Below, in pieces: positions 41,301-52,517 of a DNA stretch of 64,000 bases. The notes beneath the pieces were generated by a model. The model saw only the letters and a program-made list of their open reading frames with translations. It was not told the DNA's origin and did no database searches. A program made the translations under genes and the position numbers. The DNA comes from Cladocopium goreaui (lineage: Eukaryota > Sar > Dinophyceae > Suessiales > Symbiodiniaceae), in assembly GCA_947184155.2 (NCBI GenBank), contig CAMXCT020001481.1, forward strand, positions 86,254 through 150,253, written 5' to 3'. Each line of letters opens with the position of its first letter. The first letter of the stretch is position 1.

Positions 41301-43330
41301 GTCCCCGGGGAGACACAACGGACAGACGCAACGGGAAGACACAACAGGAAAATGATGTAAAATGAGAAAAGCTGAGTAGCGACCACTACAAAGCAGATGA
41401 GATAGGACTTGTGGGGGTTTGACGATTTGGCTTGGGAAATCTAATGGCACATGGGTGCGGCAAGGGAAAAATAGCGACCAGCAAAAGCAGATGAGATAGG
41501 ATTTCTGGAGATTTGACGATTTGACCTGGGAAATGCAATGGCACCCATTGTGTCTCTCCATTGTGCCTCTCCGGGGAGGCGCCTGGAACCGCTCGCCCCC
41601 ACAGCTTCACTGCTCAGAACGGTGTGGACGGTGAGCAGTTGCAATTGCCGCCCCGGGGAGACACAACGGACAGACACAACGGGAGACACAACAGGAAAAT
41701 GATGTAAAATGAGAAAAAGCTGAATAGCGACCACTAAAAGCAGATGAGATAGGACTTGTGGAGATTTGACGATTTGACTTGGGAAATCCAATGGCACATG
41801 GGAAGGGAAAAATAGCGACCATTAAAAGCAGATGAGATAGGTGTGGAGATTTGACGATTTGAGCTGGGAAATCAATGGCGCCCGTTATGTCTCACCGGGG
41901 AGGTGCTTGGAACTGCTCGCCTCCACAGCTTCACTGCTCAGAACGGTCTGGACGGTGAGCAGTTGCAATTGCCGCCCCGGGGAGACACAACGGAGAGACA
42001 CAACGGGAGACACAACAGGAAAATGATGCAAAATGAGAAAAAGCTGAATAGCGACCACTACAAAGCAGATGAGATAGGACTTGTGGGGGTTTGACGATTT
42101 GACTTGGGAAATCTAATGGCACATGGGTGCGGCAAGGGAAAAATAGCGACCACTAAAAGCAGATGAGATAGGATTTGCGGAGATTTGACGATTTGACCTG
42201 GGAAATCTAATGGCACACGGGTGCGGCAAGGGAAAAATAGCGACCACTAAAAGCAGATGAGATAGGACTTGTGGGGATTTGAGCTGGGAAATCGAGCGGC
42301 GCATGGGTGCGGCAAGGGAAAAATAGCGACCAATAAAAGCAGATGAGATAGGATTTGTGGAGATTTGACGATTTGAGGTGGGAAATCTATTGCACCCGTT
42401 GTGTCTCACCGGGGAGGCGCTTGGAACTGCTCGCCCCCACAGCTTCACTGCTCAGAACGGTCTGGACGGTGAGCAGTTGCAATTGCCGCCCCGGGGAGAC
42501 ACAACGGGAAGACACAACGGGAAGACACAACAGGAAAATGATGCAAAATGAGAAAAAGCTGAATAGCGACCACTAAAAGAAGATGAGATAGAACTTGTGG
42601 GGATTTGACGATTTGACTTGAGAAATCCAATGGCACATGGGTGCGGCAAGGGAAAAATAGCGACCACTAAAAGCAGATGAGATAGGACTTGTGGGGATTT
42701 GGCCTGGGAAATCGAGCGGCGCATGTTGCGGAGGGAAAAATAACGACGACTAAAAGCAGATGAGATAGGACTTGTGAAGATTTGACCTCGAAAGTCTAGC
42801 TGGCACATGGGCGCAGCAAGGGAAAACTATTGATCACTAAAAGCAAGTGAGGTAGGACTTGTGGGGATTTGACGATTTGACCTCGGAAATCTAATGGCAC
42901 ATCGGTGCAGCAAGGGAAAAATAGTGACCACTAAAAGCAGGTGAGGTAGGACTTGTGGAGATTTGACCTGGGAAATCTAGTGGTGCATGGGTGCGGCAAG
43001 GGAAAAATAACGACAAGCAGATGAGATATCAGATAGGACTTCTGGGGATTTGACCTCGAAAGTCTAACTGGCACAGGGGTGCAGCAAGGGAAAGCTATTG
43101 ACCACTAAAAGCAGATGAGATAGGACTTGTGGGGGTTTTGACGATTTGACCTGACGATTTGACCTGGGAAATCTAATGGCACATGGGTGCGGCAAGGGAA
43201 AAACCTTGACCACTAAAAGCAGGTGAGATAGGACTTGTGGGGGTTGACCCGGAAATCTAATGGCACATGGGTGTAACTAGGCAAAAAGATGGGCCACTGA
43301 ACGCATGTGAGATAGGACTTGTTTTTTCTA
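38320..43330. repeat. Satellite-like array, ~95-100-bp units with a higher-order insert
   Basis: The basic unit contains gcagatgagataggacttgt, ggatttgacgatttgac, gggaaatctaatggcacatg and ggtgcggcaagggaaaaata. A second block of about 175 bp, with core gttgtgtctcaccggggagg and cttcactgctcagaacggtc, recurs at about 39590, 40024, 40362, 41209, 41540, 41879 and 42393, giving a higher-order pattern. A non-repetitive island lies at 40700-41200. Open frames across the array follow from the repeat period and are not genes. Confidence 0.85.
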
Positions 43331-43395
43331 GAACCATTGTAATTTCCTATCTCATCAGCCTTTGCTGCTGCCACAAAACATGAAGTCCCGATCAT

Positions 43396-43842
43396 GTTGC
43401 GAGTCAGCGTGCTGATGAAACTTTATTTTCCCTCTCCCTAAAAAGAAGCTGAGAGCAGCTTCTAGTAGGACTCCCTCTAGCGTCTGCGTGCGTTCTCCGC
43501 GTTTTCCTGCGCTGTGCATTTGGGTAGTGGTGATCTTGTGGTAGCTGCGGGTTCAACCATAAGTGGTTCCTTATTTTGGGTGTTTCTGTTTCAAAGGTGA
43601 AACTCACAATCTGCAGCTACAACATGTCACCGTGAAGTTTTCTTTTTACAAGTGAACAGAGGTTCGGTTTTTTGTGCACAGTGCGCAAGGATGACACACA
43701 CAAACTGTAATCTGAAATGTAATATGTTCTGTCAACCATTCACTGAATTTTATATTCGTGTGACCTTTTCATTTCAAGTAAGCGCCTCCAAAGGGAGGGA
43801 GGGTGGGTCCACTTATTTAGTGGCGTGTTTTCTCTTTTTGTG
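43396..43842 (+). repeat. D1 repeat A1
   Basis: 447 bp, near-identical to 51124-51571. It marks the left end of D1. Confidence 0.9.
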
Positions 43843-44043
43843 GCCATGGGGGTGACATGTTGAGATTGCAGTGGGACCCTGAGAGATACGACTACGTTAG
43901 TGAGCATCAACTGTGGTGTACTACGTGGTCAATTTGGGACCTTACTGAAAGAGGTGCATACGTTGAAGTGAGGTGTTTTGCATTTTTGGACCTTGGCTCA
44001 TTGCAATTTTTGAGCTGGACCTGCTACGGTATTTATTTGGACA

Positions 44044-46326
44044 GTGGTGACATTTTGGAAAGATTGGATGAATACCGACAGTCAGAGGGAGCAGTTTGAT
44101 GACGACAGCTTCCTGTCAATGGTCTCAGACCCTGTTGCAAGAGCCTCGGATGAAACTGCTGAAGACGTTTTGCAAAACTCAGATTACAATGAACCTGTTT
44201 TTGCACCTTTAATGTCGGAACAAAGTTGTCCAGATGTTTCTCAACATGAACCTGGTTTGCATGGCTTGGAGGGTTCTCAGCATGACCTTGGTTTTCAACA
44301 CCTGGATGGTTGCAGCCTTCCACAACCATTTCAGGGTGAATTTGCGGCTGAGACCTCAGATGCACCAGTTTCAAGAGCAGATTACAACAGAGCGTTGTTT
44401 GAAGCCCGCATGTCATCAATGAGTGATGTAGAGTTAAAAATGCCTTGGGAAACGGGAATCATGAAACAACTTTTTGACAGTGATGATGATTCTATTTTTC
44501 CGAAAGTTGTACCTGCAGTGCCACCAGACTACTTGATGCCTGTTGCAACAAGCGGTGCAGAGCCTTCAGAACCCCTGGGTATGTCAGGAAGGCCTACGGC
44601 TGAGAGCTTGGTACATGCAGACGTCTCTATGCCGTTGTATTCATTTGCAATCAAAGTTGTGCCTGACAGGGATATGTTTTTGGAAGAAGCTGCATTATGG
44701 GAAAAGGCGATTCACAAGTGGTTGCAGGTTTTTGACATTCTTGGATTCCCTGGCATGTTGGGTCATGCGTTGCTTTCTGAACAGGTAGATGCGGCTAGGG
44801 GATTGCAGAGCGTGGTCCTACGTGATGCACTTGGCGTCAAGTCCCCAAGGACTGCTCTTAAAAGAGCTCAGACATTGCTGCGTTATTTTTCATGGTCGCA
44901 ATCAAACGGTCAAGACTGGGATCCATGGAACAGATTGATGTGCCTACAGTACATGGGACAGACTGGAACTCAAGTGCAAGCTGCATCAAAAGGCATCACT
45001 TTGTTGGAGGCGCTCAGATTCAGTAAATATGTGATGGATTTACCAATTCCAGAGGCGCTGTTGTCGGATCCCCAATTGAGAGGCAGAGCACAGAGGCTGA
45101 TGATTGCAAAGGACTCTTATCACCCTGCTAGGCCTCTCAAGGCATCGGAATTGGCATTACTTGAAAAGGCCATGGACTCTGGAATGGACACGAGGGATGT
45201 CTACCTCTTGGGTGCGGTGATTTTTGCAGTATTGTCCAGATCAAGATGGTCGGACCTCAGGTACGTGGATCAGTTTTGGGTTGAACGTGCAGAGTTCAAT
45301 GGTGAGCCTTTTGGTTTTGTGGAGGCCAGGACAAAGTTTCACAAGACGGCCACGAGTCTTGCCAAGAAGCTGAGGTACATGCCCCTTGTGGCGCCGTTGC
45401 AAGGGGTTACAGAAGTTGACTGGTCAAAGATTTGGCTTGAATCTATGCTGGAGCTGAATGTGGATATCAACTATGAACCCTTTGGGGCGATTTGCAGGGC
45501 CCCGTCACAGGGTGGTGGGCTGTGCGCCCGCTCATGCACTTCGGAGGAGATCGGCGCTTTCGTCAACAAGCTCCTCAAAACGGGCTCGGACAATTCAATC
45601 TCATCACACAGCTTCAAGCATACCACTCTGGTTTGGTGCAGTGCTTATGGCTTGGATGAGCCATCCCGCACGCTGCTGGGGCATCACGAGCTCCAAGGCT
45701 CGAAGTCGATGGCAGTATACTCACGGGATATGCTGACGCGGCCGTTGCAGCTTTACTGCAACATGTTGTCAAACATCAGGAAGGACCACTTTCGTCCTGA
45801 TGAATCTCGCACAAGCCGAATGCTGGATTTGATGAAGATTTCTGAGAATGTTGTTGGAGCAGGTGACAAAGGCCCAGCGGCGGCTGCCCAAGTTGCTTTC
45901 GACCCTGGTCATGTGGCAGATGATGATGGTGGATATGAGCTTCCTACGCCGGTGGAAACGGAATGCAAGTCGGCAGTTGACGACGAGCAGGTGGAGGAAG
46001 AGTCTAGTGAGATCCCTTCGTCAGACTCCAGTTCGGATGAGTCAGACAGCGATAGCGATGGAGCTGGGCCACCCGCCAAGGTCGATATCCCTGGCCCGGT
46101 TTGGAGAAACAGGAGAAGTCACGTGGTGCACAAGTGCTCGGAGATCGAGCAGCAGACTGCATGTGGCAGGCTCATTGTTCAAGCGAACTTTGAATTGTTG
46201 GAACAGGGCTGCTCCTCCTTGAATGCAAGGTGTAGCCGGTGCTTCAAAGGTGAGGTGATCACCAATGTGGGGGGGCTTATAGAAGCCTTTGACCGGCAGA
46301 GGGCTAAGCGCCCCAGAGCTAAGTGA
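44044..46326 (+). CDS. D1 tyrosine recombinase (760 aa)
   Basis: Tyrosine recombinases cut and rejoin DNA through a tyrosine-phosphate link; in DIRS-type elements they insert the circular DNA copy. The catalytic pattern is visible. A first arginine lies near residue 400 in VLSRSRWSDLRYV. Near residue 522 is SSHSFKHT, with HxxK in place of the usual HxxR. LLGHHE follows near 545, then AVYSRDML with the tyrosine near 558. The N-terminal ~200 residues are acidic and low-complexity. Residues 660-690 form an acidic Ser-rich stretch, and the C-terminus carries CGR...CSRCF, a possible zinc site also present in D2. The frame is intact; the nearest in-frame ATG after 44044 (44068, MNTDSQ) is another possible start. 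It is the first gene of D1. Confidence 0.85.
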   Translation: MVTFWKDWMNTDSQREQFDDDSFLSMVSDPVARASDETAEDVLQNSDYNEPVFAPLMSEQSCPDVSQHEPGLHGLEGSQHDLGFQHLDGCSLPQPFQGEFAAETSDAPVSRADYNRALFEARMSSMSDVELKMPWETGIMKQLFDSDDDSIFPKVVPAVPPDYLMPVATSGAEPSEPLGMSGRPTAESLVHADVSMPLYSFAIKVVPDRDMFLEEAALWEKAIHKWLQVFDILGFPGMLGHALLSEQVDAARGLQSVVLRDALGVKSPRTALKRAQTLLRYFSWSQSNGQDWDPWNRLMCLQYMGQTGTQVQAASKGITLLEALRFSKYVMDLPIPEALLSDPQLRGRAQRLMIAKDSYHPARPLKASELALLEKAMDSGMDTRDVYLLGAVIFAVLSRSRWSDLRYVDQFWVERAEFNGEPFGFVEARTKFHKTATSLAKKLRYMPLVAPLQGVTEVDWSKIWLESMLELNVDINYEPFGAICRAPSQGGGLCARSCTSEEIGAFVNKLLKTGSDNSISSHSFKHTTLVWCSAYGLDEPSRTLLGHHELQGSKSMAVYSRDMLTRPLQLYCNMLSNIRKDHFRPDESRTSRMLDLMKISENVVGAGDKGPAAAAQVAFDPGHVADDDGGYELPTPVETECKSAVDDEQVEEESSEIPSSDSSSDESDSDSDGAGPPAKVDIPGPVWRNRRSHVVHKCSEIEQQTACGRLIVQANFELLEQGCSSLNARCSRCFKGEVITNVGGLIEAFDRQRAKRPRAK

Positions 46327-46820
46327 GTGAGCTGACCTGGACAAAAAGTGTGCCCGAGTGTCTTCTCCTTGTTTTTCTTTCAACCTGCATGTTATACTTG
46401 CAATACATTTCTTTTCACTGCACATCCTGATTTGAGTCTTCATGCATGAGAGTTTCCAACCGTGACATTAATCTTTAATAAAATTGTCGTGGCTAAAGTG
46501 CCATCGTCGCAATAGATGTGAGCATCTTGAGGCAAAGGCCACCTGATTGAATGCAATCAGCTTTTCATTTTGTTTTAGAGCCGAAAGCGGTATGGGAACC
46601 ATGACATGAGTTGAGAGCGACTGCATGTTTTTGGTTTCAGGTCGTGCCCAGCGTTTGAGCTGGCAAATGTTTTATGCAAAGGCAGTCTACACGACATGAG
46701 CATTTCAGAGGGTTGCGATTCTTATTTTTTGGAAATTTCCATTGCAATGTCATGGCGGTCAGCTGTATTTTATAAAACAAAAACTCTTGGAGAGCGGCGG
46801 GGTAACCCCAAACTTGCGCT
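46327..46820. other. D1 spacer between recombinase and Gag genes
   Basis: About 490 bases without a gene. It contains ttaataaaattgtcgtgg, a possible 3'-end signal, near 46470. Confidence 0.4.
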
Positions 46821-47789
46821 ATGGCAACGTCGTCGATACTGGACTCTGAAGCAACTTTTGTTCAGCAGGCGGAGGATGCAGGGCTGACTCAAATATGGGT
46901 GGACGCCCTAAAGACAAGTTCGTTAGCTACATTTGCAAAGCTGGCTTTCGCAGTGACTAGTCCTGGGACAGTGGCGACGGATGAGCAGGTGAATAGATTC
47001 CTGAACACCTTGCGTCCAGGAGCTCCAGCCACCATAGCTGAACTTGCAGCATTCAAAAGGATTTTATTCGAGAGTCAGACTTTGATGATGCATAGCTTTA
47101 AAGCGGAAGCAAAGGGCGAAGATTCAGCGCCAAAGCGCATGGCACAGCCCGAAAGGGATGCGCGGCTGGAAAGGCAGAGGGAACAATTGAGGGGGCTTGA
47201 AATCAAGGGCCCCTTGGAACCGGCCCATGGGCTTTATGATCTTTGTGCTGCAATGATCGAGCGCAACGAAGTCTCCTACATCAACCCCAACAGATGCCTA
47301 TCTAGGCAGCAAGAGCTCATGGGGTCGAAGCCAGAAAAAGAAATTCAACTTGATGCTACAAAAACATCGCTCAATGTGAAGGAGCAGCAGAGCCATTCAG
47401 AGATTAGCATCAGCTCAGATTTGGCGTTGTATCAGGCGCTACAGAGGCGCACTTTAGCAATGGATTTGACGGGCTTGGCTTCCTATGAAGTTATGAGAAA
47501 GTGGATTGATCGTCTTTTTTCACTCTATGCCCAGGCCCCAGCACCTGGATTCCAGAAAGTGACACAGGCTCAGTTGCTACGTGCAGATCGGCAGGCATTT
47601 GTGCGCATCAGTGAACAGTTTACAGGGTCATTGAAGACCTTTGCGGGGGCTGGCAAGCCGTTGGACCCGCTCATTGAGCGTTTGGAGGCGGACATGACGG
47701 TTACATATTTCATGTTGCCGATACCAGCAGGCCAAGGGCAAGGTGGTAGCAGCACAGACAAGGTTGACAGAGACAAAAAAACGTCCTGA
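46821..47789 (+). CDS. D1 Gag-like protein, main part (322 aa)
   Basis: It starts MATSSILDSEATFVQQAEDA and aligns over its length with the D2 protein at 56452. Shared points are an ATDE...F motif near residue 55, a GLEIKGPLEP/GINIKGELQP motif near 135, ALQRRTLAMD near 210 and QLLRADRQAF near 255. No enzyme motif is present. The frame ends at 47789, but the zinc-finger tail continues in the +1 frame from 47743, so the full protein needs a frameshift near 47750-47789 or has been broken by an indel. I call it Gag-like because of position, size and the downstream CCCH finger. Confidence 0.65.
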   Translation: MATSSILDSEATFVQQAEDAGLTQIWVDALKTSSLATFAKLAFAVTSPGTVATDEQVNRFLNTLRPGAPATIAELAAFKRILFESQTLMMHSFKAEAKGEDSAPKRMAQPERDARLERQREQLRGLEIKGPLEPAHGLYDLCAAMIERNEVSYINPNRCLSRQQELMGSKPEKEIQLDATKTSLNVKEQQSHSEISISSDLALYQALQRRTLAMDLTGLASYEVMRKWIDRLFSLYAQAPAPGFQKVTQAQLLRADRQAFVRISEQFTGSLKTFAGAGKPLDPLIERLEADMTVTYFMLPIPAGQGQGGSSTDKVDRDKKTS

Positions 47790-48054
47790 AGCTCCAAGCA
47801 ACACAAAAGGTCCCACAAACCAGAACAAGCATCAAAAAGGTGCATCAAAGGGTTCAAACAAAGGACCAAAGGGCAAAAAGAGAGATCCAGTGCCGCAGTC
47901 TCTTAAAGGGATGCACTCAAGGACGCCGCAGGGCGACCCTATTTGCATTGCCTTCAACTTGGGCTCATGCAAGCAAGGAGCAACATGCCCTCGCAAACAC
48001 GTTTGTGCGGTGCCGGGCTGTTACAAGGCTCACCCTCAGACAGAGCATCAATGA
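47743..48054 (+). CDS. D1 Gag-like protein, CCCH zinc-finger tail
   Basis: A Lys/Gly-rich basic region (KGASKGSNKGPKGKKRDP) is followed by a finger ICIAFNLGSCKQGATCPRKH with C-x7-C-x5-C-x3-H spacing, then VCAVPGCYKAHPQTEH. CCCH fingers bind RNA, which fits a nucleocapsid role. It overlaps the end of the preceding frame by 47 bases in the +1 frame. D2 has the equivalent tail in line with its Gag-like frame. Confidence 0.65.
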   Translation: MVAAQTRLTETKKRPEAPSNTKGPTNQNKHQKGASKGSNKGPKGKKRDPVPQSLKGMHSRTPQGDPICIAFNLGSCKQGATCPRKHVCAVPGCYKAHPQTEHQ

Positions 48055-48056
48055 CA

Positions 48057-48665
48057 GGTTGATCATGCTGTTGGAGATAACTTGACCTACGCAATGAAAC
48101 GCTTCTTTCCTGACAGCTTTGGAGTTGCTCACAAAGTGAACAAACAAAAAGTCAAAGTTGTTTGCCTAGATTTGACGAAAGAGGACCACCTAGACCTGGT
48201 GGAGCAGTGGGCTTTGTCTGGAAAGTGCCTCTCAATTCCCGGATGGGAAACCCGGCCTCAAAGGGCTGCATGCGGTGAAACTGAGGGCGGCTAACTGCCT
48301 TTACAGCTACATGCGCAGGCTTATAAAACAGCTACATGCAATGGACATTATTTGGACGGTCGAGAACCCTTTGACAAGTTTGGAAGGACATTGAGAAATA
48401 CACAGAGCCGTTTTAATGTGAGCTGCATAATTGCATGTTTTGGTGGAAAACATTTGAAGCGCACATGTTTGGCTTCTAATAGCAGTGCTGTGATGTCATT
48501 GCATATTGTACGTGATGGACAACATGAACATGCACCGTGGTCCATCAATAATGGTGTTTTCGTTACCTCACTGGAGGCCGAATACACACCATGCCTAGCC
48601 AAAGTTCTGGCTACAGCTATTTTGAAGGGTATTTCAGATCAATACAAGCTCCCTCATGTGGCACA
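48057..48665 (+). pseudogene. D1 methyltransferase-like remnant
   Basis: Broken frames retain MRRLIKQLHAMDIIWTVENP and, further on, HAPWSINNGVFVTSLEAEYT with AKVLATAILKGISD. These align with the ENP-containing part and downstream linker of the D2 protein (58300-58670). The part that should hold the PxC motif is missing or scrambled, so the domain is dead in D1. Confidence 0.55.
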
Positions 48666-49314
48666 ACATACAAAGAAACTCAAACTCTCACTTTTTCATG
48701 CCATTGCAGCTGCAAAACAACCCACCAGAGCGCTTCAGCTTTCCCTGAGTTTTCGCATATTGTTGTGCTTTCCAATTTACCATGTCATGTTACCTTCAAA
48801 ATTTCCAATCCAGTTTTACAGCAGTGTTTCAGCGTTACATGGCTCCAGCAAGCCCGCACCATTCCCTGTCAGAGTAGGTTGTTGAGAGCGACCAACAACA
48901 AGGGGGGTGAAATCCGTCGCTTCAAGCCTTCAGTGGAACATACGCAGACACTGAGATCATTGTCAGACACTGGTCAGAATGGTTCAAGTGAGGCGGAGCT
49001 GCAGGTGAGCAAGTGCGCAAAGTGTAGAGATAAGTGTACCCTCTTTTTCATTTGTCTTGGACGCTGATAGCACAACCGAAGATTGCTGTGACTGGGTTCT
49101 GTTTTGGTATTAGATGGACGCCAGAGGAATTTATATCTCAGGCGGTGTAGTGGGACATCAATTTATGGTTTTTTCCTGGGCTGCCGACGGAAGTCAAAGA
49201 TACTTGCGTGCATGTTGCGGAAAGTGAGGAATTTGTGGTGATAGACAATAGATGCAGCGAGTTGGGTGAGTGGCTGAGAATATCCAAAAGTTCTTCAAAA
49301 GGAGGAGCAGGTAT
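48666..49314. other. D1 degraded linker before RT
   Basis: No continuous coding frame is visible. Frames shift several times, and the matching D2 region is a poorly conserved linker. Confidence 0.35.
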
Positions 49315-50650
49315 TGAAATCGGGAATGCCAGTTGACCGCAGAAAATTTTGGGAGAGCAAGCGTTTGTGTTTGATGAAGCATATCATCCAGGAAAAGCAG
49401 TATGAAGACAGAGATCTGGCGTTGGGCTTGGAAAAAGGGTTTTTCACTCGTGGGAGAAGTCCCGCGTTCAAATGTTTTGCCTGAGAAGTTATTACCCGCT
49501 GCAATGACCACAACGGACCTGATTCAGAATGCAAAGAAGGCAAACCTGGCTTTGAGATACATGACGAGGAGCAGCGGGTCGGAGGACCTGGATTAGAAAC
49601 TTTGGGAGAAGGCACGGCTGGAAGTTAGCATAGGATGGCTGGCTGGCCCGATTGACTGGGATAGATTGCCTGAGGATGCCACCGTATCCCGACGTTTTCC
49701 CCTAGGCCGATCTGGAAAAGTACGTCCGATTGACGACCTGAAACAAGATCAGGTGAATGCCACTGTCACCTCCTTTGAACAAGCCACTGTGGATAGTCCA
49801 GATGTTATTGGTGCATTTGCCATATTCCTCATGCGTTGTTTAAAAGCGGCTGGAAAGAGCACCGACCTCCTGGGAAGGTCGCTGGACCTGGCTTCAGTTT
49901 ACAGACAATTGGCTATAGCAGAAGATTCCCTGAAACATTCTTTCTTATCGGTTTGTTCACTGCAAAGCAAAAAGGCCGAACTGTTCAGCCAAATTGCATT
50001 GCCCTCTGGATTGAGAACAACGGTGAACGTTTTCATCAGATGCGCAAGATTTTCTTCAATGGGTGTCAGCACGATGCCTAAAATTGCCGGTGTCATGTTA
50101 CTTAGATGACTTTGTAGCCTTTTCCACACCGGCTTTGGCCAACCATACTCGAGCTGCTCTGTATCTCATGTTGGACATACTTGGCTGGAACTTTGATAGG
50201 GAAGGGCCTAAGAGCGATGAATTTTCACGACTGGTATGGCCCTAGGTGTTCAATTTGTTCTTTCTGGATGTGCGGATAGTTTACTCAAGGTATCCAACAC
50301 TGTAAAGTGTGTCAAGGAAACCACTGAGTTGCTTGATCAAGTTCTTGCTGCTTGTGTTTTGGATAAGAAGAGCGCACTGACTCTGAGGGGTCGCTTGGCC
50401 TTCTGCAATTCATTCATCTTTGGAAAAATGGAAAAATTACACTACAAAATATGACAAAGCATGCGTACAACACGCCCTTTAGGGCTGAGCTGTCAGATAC
50501 GTTGGTGGATTCACTTGGGTTGCTGAAGGAAAGGGTACTCCTGGGAAAACCCGGGCAAATGCAATGCGAACTCTTGCAGCCCATGTTCCTATTCACGGAT
50601 GCCAGTTTTGATCCGGTCAAAGGTATCAGACTTGGCCGCCTTTTTTGACA
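49315..50650 (+). pseudogene. D1 reverse transcriptase and RNase H remnant
   Basis: In changing frames one can read KRLCLMKHIIQE and LEKGFSLVGEVPRSNVLP upstream. GKVRPIDDLKQDQVNATV (RT motif 1 type) lies near 49715, LDLASVYRQLAIAEDS near 49880 and ALPSGLR near 50005. CYLDDFVAF carries the RT active site (YLDD) near 50090, and FLFTDASFD is the start of RNase H near 50590. The RNase H domain is cut short before repeat B1. Several frameshifts and stops mean no full polymerase is encoded. Confidence 0.7.
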
Positions 50651-50789
50651 GATGGAAGGTTGATGGATCATCCTCTTTTAAGAAGAGACTCGAGAATCCC
50701 TGAGAGGGATGCCAGAGATGCCTTCAAAGGAAGCATGAGTTTCATTGAGATGGCAAAGACGCCACAATCAACATGGGTGGGGGCCGTGG

Positions 50790-51123
50790 CGAAAGCGGGC
50801 GGCGTGAATTCCCCATCGTCTAAGAAGTAAAAAGAGTGCGCTGAACTTCTTTGACTGGAACCGTGTGACCTGCATGTTCGATCCATCTTTTTCATCAACT
50901 GAGATCATTTTGGCGACGGAACGGTTGTTTGCGGAATTTTGGCGAGAGCGTTGTTTATATATATATATATACTGAGATGTATATATATATATATCTTTTC
51001 TGGGTAAGTTTTCTTGAACGGTGATGTGCGCAACAGAGTTGATGTTTCGTTTGTGTGTCTCGTTTTGTTTTGTTTTTGCACGCTTGTGATGGATGTCCGC
51101 GGTTTTTGGGTTTGGGAAAATAA
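50790..51123 (+). repeat. D1 repeat B1
   Basis: 334 bp, repeated at 51704-52037, directly followed by A2. It contains two alternating TA runs around actgagatg, which could form a hairpin (50957-50994). Confidence 0.88.
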
Positions 51124-51571
51124 GTTGCGACTCAGCGTGCTGATGAAACTTTATTTTCCCTCTCCCTAAAAAGAAGCTGAGAGCAGCTTCTAGTAGGACT
51201 CCCTCTAGCGTCTGCGTGCGTTCTCCGCGTTTTCCTGCGCTGTGCATTTGGGTAGTGGTGATCTTGTGGTAGCTGCGGGTTCAACCATAAGTGGTTCCTT
51301 ATTTTGGGTGTTTCTGTTTCAAAGGTGAAACTCACAATCTGCAGCTACAACATGTCACCGTGAAGTTTTTCTTTTTACAAGTGAACAGAGGTTCGGTTTT
51401 TTGTGCACAGTGCGCAAGGATGACACACACAAACTGTAATCTGAAATGTAATATGTTCTGTCAACCATTCACTGAATTTTATATTCGTGTGACCTTTTCA
51501 TTTCAAGTAAGCGCCTCCAAAGGGAGGGAGGGTGGGTCCACTTATTTAGTGGCGTGTTTTCTCTTTTTGTG
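51124..51571 (+). repeat. D1 repeat A2
   Basis: 448 bp, a copy of A1 with one extra T near 51369. Confidence 0.9.
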
Positions 51572-51703
51572 CCCCCCCCCACCCTGCATATTAGTGGTGA
51601 AAGCACCACTTCTTTGGTTGACATGAACAATTACACACTTTCTTTCACAGAATACGTGTGGAAGGCCACTTCAATACCGTATTCTTTCCTTTTTACTTAA
51701 CCC

Positions 51704-52037
51704 CGAAAGCGGGCGGCGTGAATTCCCCATCGTCTAAGAAGTAAAAAGAGTGCGCTGAACTTCTTTGACTGGAACCGTGTGACCTGCATGTTCGATCCAT
51801 CTTTTTCATCAACTGAGATCATTTTGGCGACGGAACGGTTGTTTGCGGAATTTTGGCGAGAGCGTTGTTTATATATATATATATACTGAGATGTATATAT
51901 ATATATATCTTTTCTGGGTAAGTTTTCTTGAACGGTGATGTGCGCAACAGAGTTGATGTTTCGTTTGTGTGTCTCGTTTTGTTTTGTTTTTGCACGCTTG
52001 TGATGGATGTCCGCGGTTTTTGGGTTTGGGAAAATAA
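51704..52037 (+). repeat. D1 repeat B2 (right end)
   Basis: A copy of B1. A 132-bp unique stretch separates it from A2. D1 ends here and satellite-related flank begins. Confidence 0.88.
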
Positions 52038-52517
52038 TTATCAAGGTGTTTTTTCAGACTTGCATTCAGGTCTCAGAGCGGGTTCAGTGCACATGAGTTG
52101 GGAGTTTTGGGAAATCCCAGGTACCAAAACTCCTAACTCATGTGGCTATTCTAGCCAATTCCCCATAAGCGCTTCAAACAGTAGACACAAGAGATAGGAC
52201 TAGACCCCAGCAAGTCCTAACCCATCCGGGGCCACAAGTCCTAACTCATCAGTACCCAGTATAATTCACCCTATTTTTGCAACATGCAATTGAACGTGTT
52301 GAACGACCTGGCGGAAGCCATGAAGGCGTTGGACGGAAAAAAAAATCACACAGGTTTCGTTCCCACTCTTCTATAGCTCGTTGTGCTAGTGATCCAGTTT
52401 GTGGTGGGACCAGTCGGGCCGCTGGGGTTCCTAGTGCCGAGAGGAATGCACTGTCGGGCAATGTAGCAGCGGGCACTGCTGCAATGGCCGTGACGGCCAG
52501 GCGGATGTCACTGTCCT
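52038..52517. other. Satellite-related flank and possible 3' extension of the helicase copy
   Basis: 52100-52260 contains degenerate gagataggact / cctaactcat motifs related to the array at 38320-43330. A minus-strand frame at 52521-52249 follows the helicase copy stop in another frame and ends beside an A9 run at 52338-52346. It may be coding sequence lost by a frameshift. Confidence 0.4.

Larger units (their letters stand above)
43396..52037 (+). mobile_element. D1: tyrosine-recombinase retrotransposon with split direct repeats
   Basis: The structure is A1 (43396-43842), coding region, B1 (50790-51123), A2 (51124-51571), B2 (51704-52037). B1 and A2 touch with no base between them, as expected for the circle junction of PAT/DIRS-type elements. 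A1 and A2 differ by a one-base indel in a T run and about one substitution. The coding order is tyrosine recombinase, CCCH Gag-like protein, then broken methyltransferase-like and reverse-transcriptase/RNase H sequence. There is no target duplication, in keeping with recombinase-mediated insertion. It sits inside the gatgagatagga satellite region, whose sequence continues at 52100-52260. Confidence 0.88.

Noticed and set aside
38320-43330. Coding frames and a CRISPR-like reading of the array
   Set aside because: Frames on both strands repeat with the satellite period. Units are contiguous, without unique spacers, and no cas gene is present.
44033-44419. Minus-strand frame opposite the D1 recombinase start
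   Set aside because: It is antisense to a protein with clear recombinase motifs and has no domain of its own.
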